Shown in pieces: positions 51,172 to 60,979 of a stretch of DNA of 64,000 nt. The stretch covers positions 1-64,000 of the forward strand of contig CANOFW010000003.1 in NCBI GenBank assembly GCA_947565425.1, in the 5' to 3' direction. The notes beneath the pieces are model-generated. The model worked only from the letters and a program-made list of their open reading frames with translations, was not told the origin of the DNA and ran no database searches. Made by a program: the position numbers and the translations under genes. Every line of letters begins with the position of its first letter. Within the stretch, counting starts at the first letter, position 1. Source of the DNA: an uncultured Lachnospiraceae bacterium. Its GTDB lineage: Bacteria; Bacillota; Clostridia; Lachnospirales; Lachnospiraceae.

Positions 51172-52581
51172 ATGCTGACATATTCATTTGCAGATATAGG
51201 GTCAGATGCTCTCTACCATCATCTTTACCAATGCATACGAGATGATATTTTATGCGGAAAACTCCCGGCGGAGTTCAAGCTGCCCTCGAAACGCAGCTTT
51301 GCAAAAAATCTCGGGGTCAGTAATATTACAGTAGAAAATGCTTATGCGCAGCTACAAGCGGAGGGTTATATATATTCGGTTGCCAAAAAAGGCTATTATG
51401 TCACAGAAATCTCTTGCTTTGCACAGCCTGCCGGTTCAAGAACTGAAAATTTGCCAGGACAGGAGATGGCATTAAAAAAATATATTGCAGATTTTGTGAG
51501 TAACCGCATCAGCCCGCAGCAGTTTCCATTTTCTGTTTGGTCGAAATTACTTCGGGAAACGCTTTTGAACCTTCACGAAGAGTTGTTAGAGACGCCGCCA
51601 TGGGGAGGGGTTTTACAGCTTCGCCGTGCCATAAGCCAACATTTAAAAGAATTTCGCAATATGGATGTCTCGGCGGAGCAGATTATCATTGGAGCGGGAA
51701 CAGAATATCTGTATGGTCTGCTCATTCAGCTCTTGGGGCGAGATAAAATATATGCAGTGGAAGATCCCGGTTATCATAAGATCTCAAGTATTTATGAAGC
51801 GAATGGCGTGCAATGTTGCTTTATTCCGGTGAATAAGAGGGGGATAGATTTAAAGCGCCTGCAAGCGTCGTCATGTCATGTGGTGCATATATCACCGTCA
51901 CACCATTTTCCAACCGGGATTGTTACCCCCATAAGTAAACGGTATGAGCTTCTCGGCTGGGCGGTTGGGCAAGAAGGACGTTATATTATTGAGGATGATT
52001 ACGATTCGGAGTTTCGTCTTGCAGGAAAACCGATTCCCACATTGCAAAGTATAGATCGGTCCGAGAGAGTGATCTATATGAATACGTTTACGAAAACCCT
52101 TGCCTCTACCATCCGCATCAGTTATATGGTATTGCCCCAACCTTTGTTGGAGGAATTTGAAAAAAGGCTTTCCTTTTACTCTTGTACCGTATCTAATTTT
52201 GAGCAATATGTATTGGCACAGTTTATAGAGGAGGGCTATTTTGAGAAGCATATCAACCGTATGCGTACGCATTATCGTCGTGTTCGGGATGAAGTGGTGC
52301 AGGCAGTGCGCAAGAGCGCGCTTGCGACATGTTGTGAAATTACTGAGGAGGACGCGGGGCTACACTTTTTGCTGCGCATAGATACGAAATTGCCAGACGA
52401 AGAGTTACTGCAAAGAGCAGACAAAGCAGGAATTCGTCTTTCTGCCCTGACGGAGTATTACGGCAACCCGACAAACGACGCGCCGGCACATACGTTTGTT
52501 GTTAATTATTCCGGCCTATCGGAGGCAGAAATTCCCAATGTGGTGAAATTGTTGACGGAGTGTATTTTGGGACAAGGATGA
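51172..52581 (+). CDS. MocR/PdxR-type regulator (GntR-aminotransferase fusion)
   Basis: A 469-residue protein. Residues 1-75 form a GntR winged helix (CIRDDILCGKLPAEFKLPSK; LGVSNITVENAYAQLQAEGY). Residues about 110-469 form a fold-type I aminotransferase domain with the PLP lysine near residue 308 (TFTKTLASTIR) and DDYDSEF for the cofactor. PdxR activates pdxST when PLP is low. Its position opposite pdxST supports that role. The ribosome binding site GGGAGGA is 8 bp upstream of the ATG. Confidence 0.93.
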   Translation: MLTYSFADIGSDALYHHLYQCIRDDILCGKLPAEFKLPSKRSFAKNLGVSNITVENAYAQLQAEGYIYSVAKKGYYVTEISCFAQPAGSRTENLPGQEMALKKYIADFVSNRISPQQFPFSVWSKLLRETLLNLHEELLETPPWGGVLQLRRAISQHLKEFRNMDVSAEQIIIGAGTEYLYGLLIQLLGRDKIYAVEDPGYHKISSIYEANGVQCCFIPVNKRGIDLKRLQASSCHVVHISPSHHFPTGIVTPISKRYELLGWAVGQEGRYIIEDDYDSEFRLAGKPIPTLQSIDRSERVIYMNTFTKTLASTIRISYMVLPQPLLEEFEKRLSFYSCTVSNFEQYVLAQFIEEGYFEKHINRMRTHYRRVRDEVVQAVRKSALATCCEITEEDAGLHFLLRIDTKLPDEELLQRADKAGIRLSALTEYYGNPTNDAPAHTFVVNYSGLSEAEIPNVVKLLTECILGQG

Positions 52582-52743
52582 TTGGAGATATTTTATAATG
52601 AATTATCTGGAAGTATGGTAAATATGTATATAATAAGCGTATTAAAATAATAACTATTGGCGGTATTTAACAATATCACATTTCTGATATATCTGATATA
52701 ATTCAAACTATAATAATATTACATATAAAGGAGGAGTTTTTTA

Positions 52744-54813
52744 ATGAGAAAAGACAAGATGTGGAAACAGGCCCTGGCCCTGGTTCTGTCTGCTACCTTG
52801 GTATTCGGAAACGGCACGTCAGTTTTTGCAGCCGCTGGGGATGCAGCGACAAATGATGGGACAGGCACGCAAGCAGAAGGTGATGAAGGCTCAGACTTTG
52901 ATGCTTATGGGAAACTGACATTTGATTTTGAAGATGGCCAGATGGCAGAAACGGAGGAGGGCACTACTTATACGGAGAATGAAATTGCATTTGATAATCA
53001 GTGCAGCCAGCCGTTGGTGGATGAAAATGACAACCCCAATACAGAAAATAATCCCAGTAACAGTAAGGGTATTGAGGTTGTGGACGCATCTACGATTCCC
53101 GAAGCGACAGATGCGGATAAGGCGCATGGCAAAGTTCTGAAATTTGACCAAGGAAAGACGAATGGCAACTCGAAAGATAGTGGTATTGACTACCTTACAA
53201 CGAAGGAAGGCGCTCTGTCTAAATACAATTATGCCAATGGAGTAACATTTTCTTTTGATATTTATCCGGAAGCACAGGGTGACTGGAACTATTTGTTTGC
53301 GTTTGGTAAGTTTATGGAACTGAATGTGACGGGGACAATTGGCTTTATTGCAGCATATGAGCAGCCATGGACAACTTTTTTCCCGGGAGACGGCTGGGTG
53401 GACGGCAACAATGTGAATTCAGACTTTAATTTCTTTGGTGTAGAAGAGAATGTCCACAAATGGTATACCATGGCGTATATTTATACCAAAGAGGGGCTGA
53501 CCATCACAGTAAATGGCGTACCGGCGGTAACATACATAGACAAAGACAATAATATGGAAGAGATCCTGGCAAATATGAATCAGGGACAGCTTCGTCTTGG
53601 CAAAGGCGTTGTGGAAGACTATGAAGGATTTGTCGGTTATATGGATAATATTACCATTCAGCCGGTTGCGCCGCACCAGCATGTTTATGCGGAAGGAGAA
53701 GAACCAGTTATAATTTCTGAGCCGGATTGTACAACCCCTGGTTCAAAGAGAATGCCGGCATGTACAGAGTGTAAAGTAATTGAGACGGTTGAAATTCCGG
53801 CATTAGGCCATGAATATGGCGATCTTGTTGCAGCAAAAGAAGCGACTTGTACCGAGCAGGGCAATATTGCTCATTATAGATGTACGAGATGTAAATCTTA
53901 TTTTGTGGATGGAGAAGATGGAAAAACACAGGTTGGTTCACGCGACGTCGCTGTACAGGCTAAGGGACATACCTATAAAGAAACAATCACAAAAGCAACG
54001 GCAGATAAAGATGGTATTATTTCCAAGGAATGTAGCGTATGTACGGCAGATACTACTGGCCATAAGGTTACAGAAGTAATTAATAAGGCAAGCAATATTA
54101 CATTGGAAAAGACCAGCTATCCTTACACAGGTAAGCCGGTGATGCCTGCGGTTACGGTAAAGGACAGCCAGGGTAACGTAATTGATTCCAGCAATTACAG
54201 TATAGTTTATGCAAATTACATTAAGGCGGGCACTGCAACTGCCAAGATTACGTTTAAAGGCGAGCGCTATGAAGGCACCGTGAACAAGACCTACAAGATT
54301 GTTGAGGCGGCAAGCTTAACATTGAATAAATCTAAAGTTACCTTGTATACAGGAAAAGCTTCTAAGACGGCAAAGGTTACAGCAACCGTCAAAGGCGCAT
54401 CAAATACTGTGACATGGAGCTCTGACAAGCCGAAGGTTGCCAAAGTAGACAGCAAGGGTAATATTACGGCTCTCAAAGCTGGCAGCGCAACGATCACAGC
54501 AAAGGCGAACGGTATCACCAAGAAGGTTACGGTTACTGTTAAGAATCCTACCATTACGTTTAAGAATGGTAAGAAGGCAGTGAAGAAGAATACGGTTACT
54601 GTGAACAAAAATAAGAGCCAGAAAATCACCGTAACGGTAAAACCGTCTAAGTCCGGTTATGCAATGAAGGCGCTTTCTAAGAAGGATAAAAAGATTGCCA
54701 GTGTAACATTTAAGAAAGGCAAGCTTACGATCAAAGGCAAAAAGAAAGGTACTGTTAAAGTAAAAATTACAAGTGGAAAGGCAACAAAGACACTTACCGT
54801 CAAAGTAAAATAA
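52744..54813 (+). CDS. Secreted LamG/Big2 surface protein
   Basis: A 689-residue protein with a signal peptide (residues 1-29, ending SVFAAAGD). A LamG-like sandwich covers about 58-305 (LTFDFEDGQMAETEEG). Two CxxC-containing repeats follow (about 310-440; CTTPGSKRMPACTEC, CTEQGNIAHYRCTRC), then an Ig-like module (440-525) and a Big2 module (526-600; VTWSSDKPKVAKVDSKGN). It ends with a Lys-rich module ending TLTVKVK. The design matches the GH127 protein but without an enzyme. Probable role is binding of plant or host glycan. The ribosome binding site AAAGGAGG precedes the ATG. A terminator follows. Confidence 0.8.
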   Translation: MRKDKMWKQALALVLSATLVFGNGTSVFAAAGDAATNDGTGTQAEGDEGSDFDAYGKLTFDFEDGQMAETEEGTTYTENEIAFDNQCSQPLVDENDNPNTENNPSNSKGIEVVDASTIPEATDADKAHGKVLKFDQGKTNGNSKDSGIDYLTTKEGALSKYNYANGVTFSFDIYPEAQGDWNYLFAFGKFMELNVTGTIGFIAAYEQPWTTFFPGDGWVDGNNVNSDFNFFGVEENVHKWYTMAYIYTKEGLTITVNGVPAVTYIDKDNNMEEILANMNQGQLRLGKGVVEDYEGFVGYMDNITIQPVAPHQHVYAEGEEPVIISEPDCTTPGSKRMPACTECKVIETVEIPALGHEYGDLVAAKEATCTEQGNIAHYRCTRCKSYFVDGEDGKTQVGSRDVAVQAKGHTYKETITKATADKDGIISKECSVCTADTTGHKVTEVINKASNITLEKTSYPYTGKPVMPAVTVKDSQGNVIDSSNYSIVYANYIKAGTATAKITFKGERYEGTVNKTYKIVEAASLTLNKSKVTLYTGKASKTAKVTATVKGASNTVTWSSDKPKVAKVDSKGNITALKAGSATITAKANGITKKVTVTVKNPTITFKNGKKAVKKNTVTVNKNKSQKITVTVKPSKSGYAMKALSKKDKKIASVTFKKGKLTIKGKKKGTVKVKITSGKATKTLTVKVK

Positions 54814-54827
54814 TCGAAATTGTAACA

Positions 54828-54870
54828 AGAACCTCCGGTTGTGCGATTGTACTTCCGGGGGTTCTTTTTT
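54828..54870 (+). terminator. Rho-independent terminator
   Basis: AGAACCTCCGG pairs with CCGGGGGTTCT (one wobble), followed by TTTTTT. Confidence 0.8.
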
Positions 54871-54924
54871 GGCGGAAGGATACGATGTATTGGTTATAAA
54901 TACGCGTTTCGTCCCAAGTTTTTG

Positions 54925-54953
54925 TTGACTTCATTTCTGGGCAGGCCTATAAT
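54925..54953 (+). promoter_or_regulatory. Promoter of the MATE gene
   Basis: TTGACT at 54925-54930, 17 bp, then TATAAT at 54948-54953, which lies inside the near-palindrome CCTATAATAGG and could be an operator. Confidence 0.7.
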
Positions 54954-54994
54954 AGGACTGTTGCTTTCAAGGATTTTTGCAAAGGAGGGATAAA

Positions 54995-56383
54995 ATGGAC
55001 GGTAAAAATACAGAAAAAATTGTGGAAAATAAGATGGGAGTTATGCCAATTAATAAGCTGGTATGGAACATGTCGTTTCCGATGATGGTTTCTATGCTTG
55101 TGCAGGCGCTTTATAATATTGTTGACAGTATTTTTGTGGCGAGAGTGTCGGAGGATGCTCTGACAGCGGTGTCGCTTGCGTTTCCCTTGCAAACGCTTGT
55201 AATTGCAGTTGGAGCTGGTACTGGCGTCGGTATTAATGCGATTCTTTCTAAGTCGCTGGGGGAAAAGAATTTTAAGAAGGCAAATGCGACGGCATTGAAT
55301 GGTGGATTTCTCTATATCATGAGCTACCTTCTGTTTCTGGTGTTGGGGTTTGTGTCTGTAAAGCCGTTTTATGTAAGTCAATTGAAAGGAAGCTCGCCGG
55401 CGATTTATGATATGGGCGTGCAGTATCTTAGTATTGTGATGATTTTCTCTTTAGGGATTTTTGGGCAATTCTTTTTTGAAAGGCTTTTAACTTCTACCGG
55501 AAAAACGGTTTTCAGCATGATTTCGCAGCTTGCAGGAGCTATTACGAATATTGTTTTAGACCCGATTCTTATTTTTGGCTGGCTTGGTTTGCCGAAAATG
55601 GGCGTTGCAGGCGCGGCGATAGCGACGGTCATCGGTCAGTGTGTGGCAGCAATTGTTGCCTGTGTCTGTAATATGAAATTTAATCATGAGGTGGATTTGT
55701 CTCTCAAAGGATTCCGTCTCAGTGCATCATTGATTGGCAGTATCTATATGGTGGGTATTCCTTCTATAATAATGCAGTCCATTGGTTCTGTAATGACCTA
55801 TTGTATGAATAAGATTTTGATTGATTTCTCCTCTACGGCGGCGGCTGTTTTCGGTGTATATTTCAAGCTTCAGAGCTTTTTCTTCATGCCGGTATTTGGA
55901 TTGAACAATGGCATTACGCCGATTATCGCTTACAGCTACGGCGCGCAACAGAGAAAGCGCATGGTCAAAACGATCAAGCTCAGTATGGGCATTGCTTTTG
56001 GGCTATTGTTGTTCGGCTTTGCGGGATTTGAGCTTGTTCCGCAGGTTCTGTTAAAGATGTTTGACGCATCGGAGGAAATGATGGAAATTGGTTGTCAAGC
56101 CTTGAGAATTATAGGTTTTCATTTCTTAATTGCGTGGTTTTGTATTATAGCAGGAACTGTTTTCCAGGCATTGGGAAAAGCAGTCTACAGCATGATTGTT
56201 TCTATTATGAGACAGTTGGTAGTACTTGTGCCGGCAGCATACATTCTTGCGAGGGTTGGAGGTTTGCAGGCAGTTTGGTGGGCATTCCCGATTGCAGAGA
56301 CAATGTCTCTTTTGGTATCTGTAATCTGTCTGTTAAGTATTTATAAGAAAATTATTAAACCTTTGCCAGAGGGAAGAGATTAG
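54995..56383 (+). CDS. MATE family efflux transporter
   Basis: A 462-residue, 12-helix antiporter of the NorM/DinF group, which exports drugs or metabolites in exchange for Na+ or H+. The opening NKLVWNMSFPMMVSMLVQAL, the VARVSEDALTAVSLAFPLQ segment, and PVFGLNNGITPIIAYSYGA in the second half are MATE hallmarks. The start at 54995 follows AAAGGAGGG; an upstream in-frame start at 54977 is not supported. Substrate unknown. Confidence 0.92.
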   Translation: MDGKNTEKIVENKMGVMPINKLVWNMSFPMMVSMLVQALYNIVDSIFVARVSEDALTAVSLAFPLQTLVIAVGAGTGVGINAILSKSLGEKNFKKANATALNGGFLYIMSYLLFLVLGFVSVKPFYVSQLKGSSPAIYDMGVQYLSIVMIFSLGIFGQFFFERLLTSTGKTVFSMISQLAGAITNIVLDPILIFGWLGLPKMGVAGAAIATVIGQCVAAIVACVCNMKFNHEVDLSLKGFRLSASLIGSIYMVGIPSIIMQSIGSVMTYCMNKILIDFSSTAAAVFGVYFKLQSFFFMPVFGLNNGITPIIAYSYGAQQRKRMVKTIKLSMGIAFGLLLFGFAGFELVPQVLLKMFDASEEMMEIGCQALRIIGFHFLIAWFCIIAGTVFQALGKAVYSMIVSIMRQLVVLVPAAYILARVGGLQAVWWAFPIAETMSLLVSVICLLSIYKKIIKPLPEGRD

Positions 56384-56393
56384 GAAAAATTAG

Positions 56394-56422
56394 TTGACAT
56401 CAAAGAAAAAATGTAGTATGGT
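56394..56422 (+). promoter_or_regulatory. Promoter of the lipoprotein gene
   Basis: TTGACA at 56394-56399, 17 bp, then TATGGT at 56417-56422. Confidence 0.65.
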
Positions 56423-56495
56423 GAGACTTGCAAATGTAATATTTTTTAAAAAGAATGAACAAAAAGTTTTAGAGCAACAAGGGAGGAAAAGTAAA

Positions 56496-57077
56496 ATGAA
56501 AAGAAAGACATTGAAATTTTTAGCATGTGCAGCTATTATGGCAATGACATTATCTGTTACGGCATGCGGTGGTTCCGACAAAGAAGATAAGACAGCAGGA
56601 ACAGAGACTACAGCAGGGGACGAGGCAGGCGCAGCGGATAACACAGAAACAGATGCGGCAGATGATACAGCAGACGCAGCAGATGATACAGCAGACGCAG
56701 CAGATGATACAGCAGACGCAGCAGATGATACAGCAGACGCTTCCGGCACGACGCTGGAGGAATTGGTTAATGATCCGACCGCAAAAGCTACTTTTGACAG
56801 CCTGGCTGAGTCTATGGCGTCAGAAGGTATGTCTGCTTCTATCAGCGCAGTTGGAAACGAGCTGACCATAGAGGTGAAGATTGAAGATAGTTCTATGGTT
56901 GTAGATGGCATGGGTGAAACATTAGAAGCTGCATTAGATACACAGGCAGAAGCGTTTAAGACACAGGCAAAGACGCTTGATACAGCAGTTGGCCAGGAAG
57001 GTGCATGTACCTTTACGGTACGTTATCTTGATCCAGACGGAAATGTACTGGCAGAGAAGTCTTTCAAGGCAGAGTAA
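56496..57077 (+). CDS. DUF4854-type lipoprotein with acidic repeats
   Basis: A 193-residue lipoprotein. The signal peptide ends in the lipobox LSVTACGG (Cys near residue 24). A low-complexity Ala/Asp linker with four ADDTADA units follows (about 55-82). The folded C-terminal part is about 85-193 (LEELVNDPTAKATFDSLAES; CTFTVRYLDPDGNVLAEKS). This C-domain resembles DUF4854, of unknown function. The start at 56496 follows AGGGAGGAAAAG. It has its own promoter. Confidence 0.8.
   Translation: MKRKTLKFLACAAIMAMTLSVTACGGSDKEDKTAGTETTAGDEAGAADNTETDAADDTADAADDTADAADDTADAADDTADASGTTLEELVNDPTAKATFDSLAESMASEGMSASISAVGNELTIEVKIEDSSMVVDGMGETLEAALDTQAEAFKTQAKTLDTAVGQEGACTFTVRYLDPDGNVLAEKSFKAE
56658..56741 (+). 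repeat. Four tandem 21-bp repeats in the lipoprotein gene
   Basis: Four units of GCAGATGATACAGCAGACGC(A/T), almost identical, encode ADDTADA. The unit is in frame, so slippage would only change linker length. Confidence 0.9.
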
Positions 57078-57193
57078 TGAAAAGCATAGATGGTCTTGAA
57101 ATTGCAAAATGAAAGGATGAATATCTTTCATTGAAGGCGATATTAAATGTGGCAGGTGTGAATCTTACAGATATTGATAAGATAAAAGAATAA
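57077..57193 (+). pseudogene. Small remnant ORF with internal TGA
   Basis: An ATG overlapping the lipoprotein stop (TAATG) opens MKSIDGLEIAK, hits TGA at 57110 and continues in the same frame as KDEYLSLKAILNVAGVNLTD to the TAA at 57191. The second part looks like a real protein C-terminus. No family is recognised. It is probably a decayed gene end. Confidence 0.35.
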
Positions 57194-57203
57194 ATAATAG
57201 CGG

Positions 57204-57232
57204 GCGTAAGTCGATGTGGCTTGCGCTCTTTT
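57204..57232 (+). terminator. Rho-independent terminator
   Basis: GCGTAAG (57204-57210) pairs with CTTGCGC (57220-57226), one wobble, followed by TCTTTT. Confidence 0.6.
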
Positions 57233-57300
57233 ATTTTAGGAAAGGCCTTGTCACACTAACGTGTGAAAGTGCCTCTCCTATAAGATAAAAACAATTATGC
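57233..57300. repeat. Dispersed palindromic repeat, copy B
   Basis: A 68-bp stretch about 90 percent identical to 11991-12058, with the same centre TTGTCACACTAACGTGTGAAAG and the same end ACAATTATGC. Here the inner CACAC-TAAC-GTGTG hairpin is perfect, while the outer arms carry mismatches. Confidence 0.6.
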
Positions 57301-57310
57301 TAAAAAGTAC

Positions 57311-57339
57311 TTGCATTTTTTTGAAAGATGCATTATACT
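57311..57339 (+). promoter_or_regulatory. Promoter of the S10-spc operon
   Basis: TTGCAT (57311-57316), 17 bp, TATACT (57334-57339). A structured leader of about 225 nt follows before rpsJ. Confidence 0.65.
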
Positions 57340-57345
57340 AATATC

Positions 57346-57572
57346 TGCTGTGGCATGATAGCGATGAAGCGAGAGGTTGCTGCTGAGAATATGGCAGGTT
57401 TTTCCGTGGAGCGAATGTCAAGTTAGGAAACTGGCGACAAGTCACTGTATCACAACGAACAGTCTGCAAGGAAGCAGAAACAACGTGTGTAGCACATATG
57501 ACACACACGGAGAAGTGTACAGTCACCGCTTGTCGTACTGAGAGAAAGTGCGAAAAGGAGGCGACTTTTTTT
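57346..57572 (+). promoter_or_regulatory. Structured leader of the S10 operon
   Basis: A long-range closing helix combines GACAAG (57436-57441) with CTTGTC (57529-57534) and ACTGT (57444-57448) with ACAGT (57519-57523). Inside lie TCTGC-AAGGAA-GCAGA (57462-57477) and CGTGTGT/ACACACG. It may bind a ribosomal protein for autoregulation, as r-protein leaders do. I do not recognise a known family. Confidence 0.45.
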
Positions 57573-57890
57573 ATGGCAAGTCAAGTAATGAGAATCACAC
57601 TGAAGGCATATGACCATCAGTTAGTGGATGCATCTGCGAAGAAGATTATCGAAACTGTAAAGAAAAATGGATCACAGGTGAGCGGACCAGTACCTCTTCC
57701 CACTAAGAAGGAAGTAATCACAATCTTGAGGGCTGTCCACAAGTACAAAGATTCCAGAGAACAGTTTGAGCAGAGAACTCATAAAAGGCTGATTGATATC
57801 ATCACACCGACCCAGAAGACGGTGGACGCATTGTCCAGACTGGAGATGCCCGCTGGTGTATACATTGATATCAAGATGAAGAACAAATAA
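57573..57890 (+). CDS. rpsJ: 30S ribosomal protein S10
   Basis: A 105-residue protein of the small-subunit head and a transcription antitermination factor (NusE). [35 protein letters not shown] and the [20 protein letters not shown] segments are typical. The start at 57573 follows AAAAGGAGG; ATG 57588 would give the shorter form used in many species. Confidence 0.96.
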   Translation: MASQVMRITLKAYDHQLVDASAKKIIETVKKNGSQVSGPVPLPTKKEVITILRAVHKYKDSREQFEQRTHKRLIDIITPTQKTVDALSRLEMPAGVYIDIKMKNK

Positions 57891-58037
57891 TTTTTAAGGT
57901 AATAATCCTGACAGGTTTATGGTGCATACGACAATTTCGTTTGCGGATATATATACTCTGTTCTAGGATGAACGGTTCCGCTGCCCGCAAATTTGGGTAT
58001 GAAACGTTCCGCTGTAGAGAAAACAGGAGGTAAAGAA

Positions 58038-58721
58038 ATGAAGAAAGCAATATTAGCTACCAAAGTCGGAATGACTCAAATCTTCAACCCAGACGGCGTA
58101 TTAGTGCCGGTTACTGTATTGCAGGCTGGTCCCTGTTATGTAACTCAGATTAAGACTGAGGAAAATGACGGATACAGTGCAGTTCAGATTGGATTCGTTG
58201 ACAAGAAAGACAAGGTTGTCAATAAAGATGCCAATGGCAAGAAAGAAATTAGATACAGGCATGGCGCTAACAAGCCGGAGAAGGGGCATTTTGATAAAGC
58301 AGGCGTGTCCAGCAAGAGGTTTGTCAGAGAGTTTAAGTTTGAGAATGCTGCTGATTACAAATTGGCAGATGAGATAAAAGCTGATATTTTTGCAGAGGGC
58401 GACAAGATTGACGCAACTGCAATTTCCAAAGGTAAAGGATTCCAGGGCGCCATCAAGAGACATGGTCAGCACAGAGGACCGATGACGCACGGTTCTAAGT
58501 TCCATCGTCATCAGGGTTCCAACGGCGCATGTTCCAGCCCAAGTAGAGTATTCAAAGGTAAGGGAATGCCGGGACACATGGGATGTGAGAAAGTGACTGT
58601 CCAGAATCTGGAAGTTGTCAGGGTAGATGCTGAGAACAATCTGCTTTTGATAAAAGGCTCTGTACCGGGACCTAAGAAAAGTCTGGTAACCATCAAAGAG
58701 GCTGTGAAGAAAGTGAAATAG
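58038..58721 (+). CDS. rplC: 50S ribosomal protein L3
   Basis: A 227-residue protein near the peptidyl transferase centre that starts assembly of the 50S subunit. [17 protein letters not shown] opens it. [20 protein letters not shown], then [12 protein letters not shown] and GKGMPGHMG are the conserved extension and Gln-methylation region. The start at 58038 follows ACAGGAGG; an upstream in-frame ATG at 57993 has none. Confidence 0.97.
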   Translation: MKKAILATKVGMTQIFNPDGVLVPVTVLQAGPCYVTQIKTEENDGYSAVQIGFVDKKDKVVNKDANGKKEIRYRHGANKPEKGHFDKAGVSSKRFVREFKFENAADYKLADEIKADIFAEGDKIDATAISKGKGFQGAIKRHGQHRGPMTHGSKFHRHQGSNGACSSPSRVFKGKGMPGHMGCEKVTVQNLEVVRVDAENNLLLIKGSVPGPKKSLVTIKEAVKKVK

Positions 58722-58795
58722 CATTTGATAAACGCCCGATTGGGCATCCCTTTATGCCAAAGAGATGGCGGGAGAATTGAAAGGAGGACTTAGTA

Positions 58796-59416
58796 ATGGC
58801 TAATGTAGCTGTTTATAATATGAAAGGCGAAGAAGTTGGAAGCCTTGAACTGAACGATGCAGTGTTCGGTGCGAAAATTAACGAGCATCTGGTACACATG
58901 TCAGTCGTACAGCATCTTGCAAACAAACGCCAGGGTACACAGAAGGCAAAGACGCGTTCTGAAGTAAGCGGCGGTGGAAGAAAACCTTGGAGACAGAAAG
59001 GAACCGGCCATGCAAGGCAAGGATCCATCCGTGCTCCGCAGTGGAAGGGCGGCGGTGTTGTATTTGCCCCCACGCCGAGAGATTATTCTTTCAAATTGAA
59101 TAAGAAGGAAAAGAGGGCAGCGCTGAAATCCGTGCTGACTTCTAAAGTGAATGACAGCAAGTTTATCGTTCTGGATGAACTCAAGCTGGATGAAATTAAG
59201 ACGAAGAAGTTCCAAGAAGTAATGGAAAGCCTGAAAGTAAGCAAAGCGCTGGTGATCATCAATGAGAACGATAAGAATATCGTAATGTCTGCAAGGAACA
59301 TTCCTAAGATCAAGACGGCGCTGACAAATACGATCAATGTATACGACATTTTGAAATATGACACTGTTGTTGTAACTAAGGATGCCGTAGCCACAATCGA
59401 GGAGGTGTATGCATAA
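58796..59416 (+). CDS. rplD: 50S ribosomal protein L4
   Basis: A 206-residue protein lining the exit tunnel. The long loop RSEVSGGGRKPWRQKGTGHA then RQGSIRAPQWKGGGVVFAPT is diagnostic. In Enterobacteria L4 represses the S10 operon; in Firmicutes this is not established. It overlaps rplW by one base (TAATG). Confidence 0.97.
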   Translation: MANVAVYNMKGEEVGSLELNDAVFGAKINEHLVHMSVVQHLANKRQGTQKAKTRSEVSGGGRKPWRQKGTGHARQGSIRAPQWKGGGVVFAPTPRDYSFKLNKKEKRAALKSVLTSKVNDSKFIVLDELKLDEIKTKKFQEVMESLKVSKALVIINENDKNIVMSARNIPKIKTALTNTINVYDILKYDTVVVTKDAVATIEEVYA

Positions 59417-59715
59417 TGGCAAATATACAATATTATGACGTAATCCTCAAGCCGGTTGTTACAGAAAAGAGCATGAACCTGATGGGTAACAAGGAATACA
59501 CTTTTCTGGTACATCCTGAAGCTAACAAGACCATGATTAAGGAAGCTGTTGAAAAGATGTTCGAGGGAACCAAGGTACAACGGGTCAACACCATGAACAT
59601 CGGCGGCAAGAAGAAAAGAAGAGGCATGGTCGTGGGGAAGACTGCTAAGACCAAGAAAGCAATCGTTAAGCTGACGGAAGACAGTAAGGAAATTGAGATT
59701 TTTGCTGGATTATAA
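59416..59715 (+). CDS. rplW: 50S ribosomal protein L23
   Basis: A 99-residue protein at the tunnel exit, where SRP and trigger factor dock. YDVILKPVVTEKSMNLMG and the KKKRRGMVVGKTAKTKKAIV segments match L23. Confidence 0.96.
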   Translation: MANIQYYDVILKPVVTEKSMNLMGNKEYTFLVHPEANKTMIKEAVEKMFEGTKVQRVNTMNIGGKKKRRGMVVGKTAKTKKAIVKLTEDSKEIEIFAGL

Positions 59716-59767
59716 GCGCTTAATGGACAAATCATTGAACAATTGATGTGATGAAAGGAGAACCACA

Positions 59768-60613
59768 ATGGGAATTAAGACATATAACCCATATACACCT
59801 TCAAGAAGAAATATGACTGGTTCTGATTTTTCTGAGATTACCAAGAAAACTCCGGAGAAATCCCTGTTAATTTCTCTGCAAAAAAGGTCCGGTCGTAACA
59901 ATCAGGGTAAAATTACGGTAAGGCACCGCGGGGGCGGTTCCAGAAGGAAATACAGAGTTATTGATTTCAAGAGAAATAAAAAGGATGGTATTCCGGCTAC
60001 GGTAATCGGAATTGAATATGATCCGAACAGAACAGCAAACATCGCTCTTATCTGCTATGCAGACGGCGAGAAGAAATATATCATTGCTCCGCAGGGCTTG
60101 ACAGACGGTATGAAGATTATGGAAGGCCCCGAAGCTGAAATCAGAGTGGGCAATTGCCTGCCGCTTGAGAATATCCCGGTTGGTACACAGGTGCACAATG
60201 TTGAACTTCACCCGGGCAAAGGCGGACAGCTTGTACGCTCTGCTGGCAACAGCGCACAGTTGATGGCGAAGGAAGGAAAATATGCGACATTGAGACTTCC
60301 CTCCGGTGAAATGAGAATGGTGCCGATTATCTGTAGGGCAACTGTTGGTGTAGTAGGAAATGCAGACCATAACCTGATTAAGATTGGTAAGGCAGGACGT
60401 AAACGTAATATGGGCATCCGCCCGACAGTCCGTGGTTCCGTTATGAACCCGAACGACCATCCACATGGTGGTGGAGAGGGCAAGACCGGAATCGGCCGCC
60501 CAGGTCCATGTACGCCTTGGGGCAAACCTGCACTCGGCTTAAAGACCAGGAAGAAGAATAAAGCATCTAACAAGCTTATCGTAAGAAGAAGAGACGGTAA
60601 GGCATTGAAATAA
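59768..60613 (+). CDS. rplB: 50S ribosomal protein L2
   Basis: A 281-residue protein of the peptidyl transferase region. [40 protein letters not shown] and the C-terminal [17 protein letters not shown] (with the functionally important His) are intact. The start follows AAAGGAG. Confidence 0.98.
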   Translation: MGIKTYNPYTPSRRNMTGSDFSEITKKTPEKSLLISLQKRSGRNNQGKITVRHRGGGSRRKYRVIDFKRNKKDGIPATVIGIEYDPNRTANIALICYADGEKKYIIAPQGLTDGMKIMEGPEAEIRVGNCLPLENIPVGTQVHNVELHPGKGGQLVRSAGNSAQLMAKEGKYATLRLPSGEMRMVPIICRATVGVVGNADHNLIKIGKAGRKRNMGIRPTVRGSVMNPNDHPHGGGEGKTGIGRPGPCTPWGKPALGLKTRKKNKASNKLIVRRRDGKALK

Positions 60614-60672
60614 CAGACAGACCCGCGGGCAAATCTTTGCCCGGCGAGCGGGGAAAATCAAGGAGGTTAATT

Positions 60673-60954
60673 ATGGCTCGTTCACTGAAAAAAGGACCAT
60701 TTGCTGATGAAAGCTTATTGAAAAAAGTAGATGCTATGAACGCAGCGGGCGAAAAGAGCGTGATCAAAACATGGTCCCGCCGTTCTACTATCTTCCCGCA
60801 GTTTGTAGGACATACTTTTGCAGTTCATGATGGAAGAAAGCATGTTCCGGTATATGTTACTGAGGATATGGTCGGACATAAACTCGGTGAGTTCGTTGCA
60901 ACAAGAACTTACCGCGGACATGGAAAAGACGAGAAGAAATCAAAGGTTCGTTAA
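60673..60954 (+). CDS. rpsS: 30S ribosomal protein S19
   Basis: A 93-residue protein of the small-subunit head. [19 protein letters not shown] and [20 protein letters not shown] are characteristic. The start at 60673 follows CAAGGAGG; an earlier ATG at 60637 lies in the intergenic region. Confidence 0.97.
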   Translation: MARSLKKGPFADESLLKKVDAMNAAGEKSVIKTWSRRSTIFPQFVGHTFAVHDGRKHVPVYVTEDMVGHKLGEFVATRTYRGHGKDEKKSKVR

Positions 60955-60979
60955 TTAATGAAAGGAGGTTCTATCATCC

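Noticed and set aside
59867-60466. Antisense ORF of 199 codons within rplB
   Set aside because: It is an antisense artefact of a highly constrained ribosomal gene; Cys/Ser-rich and without homology.
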